DNA of 50,061 bases from Candidatus Prevotella equi (lineage in GTDB: Bacteria; Bacteroidota; Bacteroidia; Bacteroidales; Bacteroidaceae), in NCBI GenBank assembly GCA_018065145.1, contig JAGHTW010000087.1, positions 1-50,061 of the forward strand, given 5' to 3'. Positions 44,052-50,061 of this stretch are shown piece by piece. The position numbers were made by a program, and so were the translations under genes. Each line of letters begins with the position of its first letter. The stretch's first letter is position 1. The notes beneath the pieces are model-generated. The model searched no databases. It saw only the letters and a list, made by a program, of their open reading frames with translations, and was not told the DNA's origin.

Positions 44052-46016
44052 ATGACAGACTTCAAATATACAGGCGAACGTTTCGCCGATCTTCAGATGC
44101 TCCGTTACCAATTGCCTGGTTTTGCAGAACTCTCTGCACGCCAGAAGGCATACATCTATTATCTTGCTGAGGCAACACTGTGGGGACGTGACATCACCTT
44201 TGACCAATATGGCAAGTACAACCTCCTCATTCGTCAGACCTTAGAGGCTGTTTACACAACACTTTACGCAGAATCAGCCGCAGCGGGAACACTTTCCGAC
44301 GATGACGCAAAGGCATTGGTCGTTTATCTCAAGCGCGTATGGTTCTCCAATGGCATCTATCACCACTACGGATGCGATAAGTTCAAGCCAGAGTTCTCAC
44401 AACAGTTTTTTGAGACAGCGGTTAAGAGCGTACCATCCGACCGCCTCCCTATGCCGGCAGATGAATTACTCGCCACTATCATACCTGTAATGTTTGATGA
44501 GACATTGCTTCCAAAGCGTGTGAACAAAGCCAATGGCGAAGATCTCGTTAAGACCTCGGCATGCAACTTCTACGATGGCGTGACACAAGAAGAGGTGGAG
44601 AAATACTACGGTGATAAGAAAGCTGCAGCAGGATCTTGTCCTCCATCCTTCGGACTCAACAGTACGCTTGTGAAGCGAGATGGAAAGCTTCAGGAAGACG
44701 TATGGTGCCTAAACGGAAAGTACGGCAAGACAATTTCGCACATTATTGAAAACCTTGCCAAGGCGCGTGAATACGCAGAAAACGAACAGCAGAAGAAGAT
44801 TATTACGCTGCTGATAGAATACTACACCACAGGCAATCTCTCGACCTTTGATGAATATAGCATAGAGTGGTTGAAGGAACTCGATGGCCGCATAGACTTT
44901 ATCAATGGTTTCATAGAAGTCTATGGTGACCCTCTTGGCTATAAGGCAGGCTGGGAAGGCATTGTTGAATACAAGGACCTTGAAGCATGTCGCCGAACAC
45001 AGACCATAAGTAATAACGCACAGTGGTTCGAGGACCATTCGCCTGTTGACCCACGTTTCCGTAAACCAAAGGTAACGGGCGTCGTAGCAAATGCTATCTG
45101 TGCCGCTATGATAGGTGGTGAGGAGTACCCGTCCACCGCCATAGGTATCAATCTGCCTAATGCAGACTGGATACGTGCGCAGCATGGTTCCAAGAGCGTT
45201 ACAATAACAAACTTTACAGGTGCATACAATAAGGCATCACAGGGCAATGGCTTCCTTGAAGAGTTCGCATGTGATGCTGATACCGTTGCACTGATACGCA
45301 AATATGGTGATGTATGCGATGATTTGCATACCGACCTTCATGAATGCTTAGGTCACGGAAGCGGACGTTTGCTTGACGGTACTGACCCTGATGCGCTGAA
45401 GGCATACGGCAATACGATAGAAGAAGCTCGTGCAGACCTCTTCGGACTCTACTATATTGCTGATGACAAGATGGTGGAACTGGGACTCGTGCCTGACAAC
45501 GAGGCATACAAGTCTAACTACTACACATACATCATGAACGGCATGATGACACAGACCGTGCGCATTAAGCTTGGTGATAACATTGAAGAGGCACACATGC
45601 GTAACCGTGCCCTCATTGCCAATTGGTGCTACAAACACGGCAATGGTTGTATAGAACTGCAGAAGCGCGAAGGAAAGACCTTTGTCATTGTCAATGACTA
45701 TCAGCGTCTTCGTCAACTCTTCGCAGAACTTCTTGCAGAGATACAGCGCATAAAGAGTGAAGGCGACTATGCAGCAGCGCAGCAGTTGGTAGAGGATTAT
45801 GCTGTGAAGATAAATCCGGAATTGCATAAGGAGATGCTTCAGCGCTATGAGACATTGAATATAGCGCCTTACAAAGGCTTCCTCAATGCAAAGATGACGC
45901 CAGTGTTCTCTTCTGATGGTGAGATAACCGACGTGACACTTGACTTTAGCGAGACACTTGCTGAACAGATGTTGCGCTATTCAAGGGAATACTCCGTTCT
46001 TTTAAGTAATAAATAA
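44052..46016 (+). CDS. Dipeptidyl peptidase III (M49)
   Basis: A 654-aa zinc metallopeptidase of family M49 that releases dipeptides from peptide N-termini. The Zn motif HEXXGH is HECLGH at residues 430-435, and the second motif EExRA(E/D) is EEARADLFGLYY with Asp in the last position. KYGDVCDDLHTDLHECLGHG and YTYIMNGMMTQTVRI are typical of the Bacteroidetes form. I take the ATG at 44052 (MTDFKYTGERF); the frame is open 33 nt further up. No signal peptide, so it is predicted to be cytoplasmic. Confidence 0.92.
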   Translation: MTDFKYTGERFADLQMLRYQLPGFAELSARQKAYIYYLAEATLWGRDITFDQYGKYNLLIRQTLEAVYTTLYAESAAAGTLSDDDAKALVVYLKRVWFSNGIYHHYGCDKFKPEFSQQFFETAVKSVPSDRLPMPADELLATIIPVMFDETLLPKRVNKANGEDLVKTSACNFYDGVTQEEVEKYYGDKKAAAGSCPPSFGLNSTLVKRDGKLQEDVWCLNGKYGKTISHIIENLAKAREYAENEQQKKIITLLIEYYTTGNLSTFDEYSIEWLKELDGRIDFINGFIEVYGDPLGYKAGWEGIVEYKDLEACRRTQTISNNAQWFEDHSPVDPRFRKPKVTGVVANAICAAMIGGEEYPSTAIGINLPNADWIRAQHGSKSVTITNFTGAYNKASQGNGFLEEFACDADTVALIRKYGDVCDDLHTDLHECLGHGSGRLLDGTDPDALKAYGNTIEEARADLFGLYYIADDKMVELGLVPDNEAYKSNYYTYIMNGMMTQTVRIKLGDNIEEAHMRNRALIANWCYKHGNGCIELQKREGKTFVIVNDYQRLRQLFAELLAEIQRIKSEGDYAAAQQLVEDYAVKINPELHKEMLQRYETLNIAPYKGFLNAKMTPVFSSDGEITDVTLDFSETLAEQMLRYSREYSVLLSNK

Positions 46017-46056
46017 TAATGAATAAGTAAAAAGGAATATTTCTGCTTATATAAAA

Positions 46057-46108
46057 AATAGGAGATTACCATTTACCTTTTACATTAGGTCGATAGTAAT
46101 CTCCTATT
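46057..46108. terminator. Hairpin between convergent DPP III and ABC-F genes
   Basis: A perfect 13-bp inverted repeat (46057-46069 with 46096-46108) with a 26-nt loop and A-rich and T-rich flanks. It stands between two convergent stop codons. The long loop is unusual, but the position fits a bidirectional terminator. Confidence 0.65.
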
Positions 46109-46147
46109 ATTGTAACTATACTTTTTTCCTTTTTCCTTCTTACCTAT

Positions 46148-47770
<1,623 letters not shown>

Positions 47771-47783
47771 TTAAAAACGGATG

Positions 47784-47815
47784 CAAAGGTACTAATTTTC
47801 TGCCATATATGCAAA
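47784..47815 (-). promoter_or_regulatory. Promoter of the ABC-F gene
   Basis: On the minus strand TTTG (47815-47812), 20 bp, then TACCTTTG (47791-47784). The leader to the ATG at 47758 is about 20 nt. Confidence 0.7.
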
Positions 47816-47833
47816 ATATTGATGGAAAAGTAT

Positions 47834-47841
47834 TACCTTTG
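47834..47841 (+). promoter_or_regulatory. Promoter -7 element for the TonB-dependent receptor
   Basis: TACCTTTG matches the -7 box, 20 nt ahead of the ATG at 47862. No TTTG is found at -33, which suggests weaker or activator-dependent transcription. Confidence 0.5.
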
Positions 47842-47861
47842 CACCTCAAAACCATGATTAT

Positions 47862-50061
47862 ATGAAAAAGATTCTCATAGTATTAGCTATATTATGCAGT
47901 GTATTTGCCCATGCCGAGATGGCAGATAGTGTTAAGAGTGTACAGCTGCAGGAGGTAAATATTTTATCCACATTCAAGGAAGGCAGTCAGATGCGTTTTC
48001 AACCGGCTTCTGTTACGATTGTCAGCAAGGAACAGTTGGCTGCCAACCATGTAGCATCGCTCAAGGATGCTGCTGTTCTTATCCCTAATCTCTTTATTCC
48101 TGACTACGGCAGTCGCCTCACCAGTGCCATCTATGTGCGAGGAATAGGCAGCCGTATCAATTCGCCTGCTGTGGGACTGTATGTCGATGATGTGCCATAT
48201 ATGGACAAGTCCGCCTTCGACTTTCGTTTCTTCAACGTGGAGCGCATTGACGTTATGCGCGGACCGCAGGGCGTTCTCTATGGTAGAAATACCATGGGTG
48301 GCTTGGTGCGCGTCTTTACCAAGAGTCCTTTCGATTATGATGGTACCGATGTGCATCTGGGTTACGCCACAAAGGACAATCACCGCGAGGCATCACTGAC
48401 GCACTACCATCGCGTCAGCGATAAGTTTGCCTTCGTTGCTGGTGGATATTACGAGGGCGGCAGTGGCTTCTTCCGTCATGATGTGACAGGAAAGAAGGTT
48501 GATGGCATGCAGGCTGGCGGCGGTCGCATACGTGCTATGTACAAACCAAACGCTAATCTTTCCATGAACCTCTCCGTGAACTACGATTATAGCGACGAGG
48601 GCGCATATCCTTATTATTATATAGGACCGGCAGCGAAGCAGTATAGCGATGCCTCTGCGGAGTATAAGTCCCTTGAACGTAAGATGACAAACAACCGTGA
48701 TGGCAATTTCCGCCGTGGACTGTTCAATGCTGCTTTCAATCTTGAGTATGAAGCACCTACCTGGCATATGAATTCCGTCACCAGTTATCAGAACCTCAAC
48801 GACCGAATGTTCATGGATCAGGACTTCATACAGCCTGATATATATACTCTTGAGCAGAAACAAAAGATAAATACACTCAACGAGGAACTTATCTTCAAGA
48901 ACAAGACAACTGGCGTTTGGGAATGGTTGTCTGGTTTGAACCTTATGTATCAGACGCAATCTACGCATGCGCCTGTAGTGTTTTACAATGATGGTCAGCG
49001 ATGGTTGGAGAATAGCATAAACAGCAATATGCCAGACGTGAAGAAGATCCCATCACTTTCCAAGATGGGCTTTGTCTCTATGGGAGTAAATCTTCGTGAT
49101 GAGGCTATGTCAGTGGGCGGTTCGTTCAGCACTCCTACATTCTCGGCAGCTCTCTTTCATCAGTCAACGTTCCACCTGACGAAGAAACTGTCGCTCATCA
49201 TGGGCATGCGATTTGACTTCGAACGAATGCAGATGACTTACCATGCACCAGCAACGGTGAACTATGGCTTCAAACTCCTTAACGCTAGTCCAAAGTCACC
49301 TATGAATGTCAATCTGCAGAATCTCTCTGCAAACATAAATACCTATGCAGATGGACGCATTCACAATGCTTATTTCAACGCTCTGCCAAAGGTGGCGCTG
49401 CGATATGACTTCAATGACAATGATAATGTCTATGCTACCGTTTCGCGTGGATTGCGCTCTGGTGGCTATAACATACAGATGATAAGCGAACTGCTTCAGA
49501 AATCTATGCAGAACGCGATGATGCAGGGCATACAGACGGGTGTGAAGGACTATCTTCAGCAGTTTACGAAGATGGGAATGCCGCCAGCTGTCATCAATAG
49601 CGTGACAAAGACGATGGTGGATAATATGCCTGCCATAACAGAGAATCCTTCTATTCAGAGCATTATCTATCAGCCAGAGTACTCATGGAACTTCGAAGTG
49701 GGATTCCATTACTCTTCTCCTGGCTATGGCATGGCAAAGTCGGGCGTAGGCATTGTCGTTGATGGATCGCTGTTCTATTCCCGCATCTGCGATCAACAGA
49801 TATCGCGTTTTGCAGAAACAGGTATGGGACGACAGACTGTAAATGCAGGAAACAGCAAGAGCATGGGTGGAGAACTGTCCGTTCGTTGGGCACCTCACAC
49901 TCGTTTTACCCTTGCGGGAACATACGGCTACACGCATGCCGTGTTTGATAATGCAACGGATGGCAGGGACGAATGGACGGGTTACGTGCCTTTCGTGCCA
50001 AAGCACACTATGAACATCGATGCCGCTTACACCTTCCCACTGCATATCACATCACTTGAGA
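47862..50061 (+). CDS. TonB-dependent outer-membrane receptor (3' end outside window)
   Basis: An uninterrupted frame of 733 codons from the ATG at 47862 to the window edge. It has a signal peptide (MKKILIVLAILCSVFAHA). The plug domain follows directly (PASVTIVSKEQLAANHVAS, IYVRGIGSRINSPAVGLYVD, VERIDVMRGPQGVLYGRNT), then an outer-membrane beta-barrel with alternating aromatic strands. It lacks the N-terminal carboxypeptidase-regulatory-like domain typical of SusC proteins, and no susD is visible. It therefore looks like a classical siderophore, cobalamin or metal receptor and not a glycan importer. The ligand cannot be told from the sequence. Confidence 0.9.
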   Translation, partial: MKKILIVLAILCSVFAHAEMADSVKSVQLQEVNILSTFKEGSQMRFQPASVTIVSKEQLAANHVASLKDAAVLIPNLFIPDYGSRLTSAIYVRGIGSRINSPAVGLYVDDVPYMDKSAFDFRFFNVERIDVMRGPQGVLYGRNTMGGLVRVFTKSPFDYDGTDVHLGYATKDNHREASLTHYHRVSDKFAFVAGGYYEGGSGFFRHDVTGKKVDGMQAGGGRIRAMYKPNANLSMNLSVNYDYSDEGAYPYYYIGPAAKQYSDASAEYKSLERKMTNNRDGNFRRGLFNAAFNLEYEAPTWHMNSVTSYQNLNDRMFMDQDFIQPDIYTLEQKQKINTLNEELIFKNKTTGVWEWLSGLNLMYQTQSTHAPVVFYNDGQRWLENSINSNMPDVKKIPSLSKMGFVSMGVNLRDEAMSVGGSFSTPTFSAALFHQSTFHLTKKLSLIMGMRFDFERMQMTYHAPATVNYGFKLLNASPKSPMNVNLQNLSANINTYADGRIHNAYFNALPKVALRYDFNDNDNVYATVSRGLRSGGYNIQMISELLQKSMQNAMMQGIQTGVKDYLQQFTKMGMPPAVINSVTKTMVDNMPAITENPSIQSIIYQPEYSWNFEVGFHYSSPGYGMAKSGVGIVVDGSLFYSRICDQQISRFAETGMGRQTVNAGNSKSMGGELSVRWAPHTRFTLAGTYGYTHAVFDNATDGRDEWTGYVPFVPKHTMNIDAAYTFPLHITSLE

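Overview
The window is a contiguous piece of a Bacteroidales chromosome, most likely from Prevotella or a close relative in Prevotellaceae. The evidence is the bifunctional LpxC/FabZ fusion, the Fkp fucokinase/GDP-fucose pyrophosphorylase fusion, a GT117 (DUF2723) membrane protein, an HU-CCDC81/SPOR protein, archaeal/eukaryal-type ProRS, S9 and M49 dipeptidyl peptidases, and promoters of the Bacteroidetes type (TTTG, 19-20 bp, TAnnTTTG). Assignments rest on motifs and family knowledge read by eye; no database search was run.

Layout. (1) 1-2300, minus strand: proS, an AqpZ-type aquaporin with a poly-Cys tail, and the first 31 codons of a His-rich protein. proS carries a 1-nt frameshift near its 3' end. 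(2) 2301-3792: two long intergenic stretches around a small exported protein. The first holds an array of 22-bp palindromic modules. (3) 3793-10970, plus strand: a six-gene operon (90-aa protein, PlsC-like acyltransferase, amidase/golvesin-like secreted protein, 104-aa protein, YgiQ radical SAM protein, RarA), ending in a perfect 19-bp bidirectional terminator. (4) 11012-17990, minus: polysaccharide deacetylase, queH, fkp, GSCFA protein, birA and an unknown 443-aa protein, tightly packed or overlapping. (5) 18123-28266, minus: a seven-gene unit running cysE, THUMP RNA methyltransferase, S9 peptidase, purD, small membrane protein, YqaA/VTT protein, GT117 protein. (6) 28267-28766: divergent intergenic region with promoters for cysE and purM and a second 22-bp module array. 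(7) 28767-40188, plus: purM, prfA, pyrF, lpxD, lpxC/fabZ, lpxA, miaA, penicillin-binding protein 1A and a GHL10-like hydrolase. This unit links translation, nucleotide synthesis, lipid A and peptidoglycan synthesis. (8) 40275-42724, minus: HU/SPOR protein, FHA protein, a candidate 6S-like RNA with its own promoter, and a small lytic transglycosylase. (9) 42857-46016, plus: lipoprotein, AraC-type HTH-only protein, DPP III. (10) 46148-47758, minus: an ABC-F ATPase with one degenerate ATP site; then 47862 to the end, plus: a TonB-dependent receptor cut by the window edge.

Most of the window is core genome. I saw no tRNA or rRNA genes, CRISPR array, insertion sequence or prophage. The parts that ordinary annotation does not explain are the 22-bp module arrays (GTAA-N11-TTAC plus 3 nt, with cores in both orientations), the structured RNA upstream of the lytic transglycosylase, the asymmetric ABC-F protein, and the proS frameshift.
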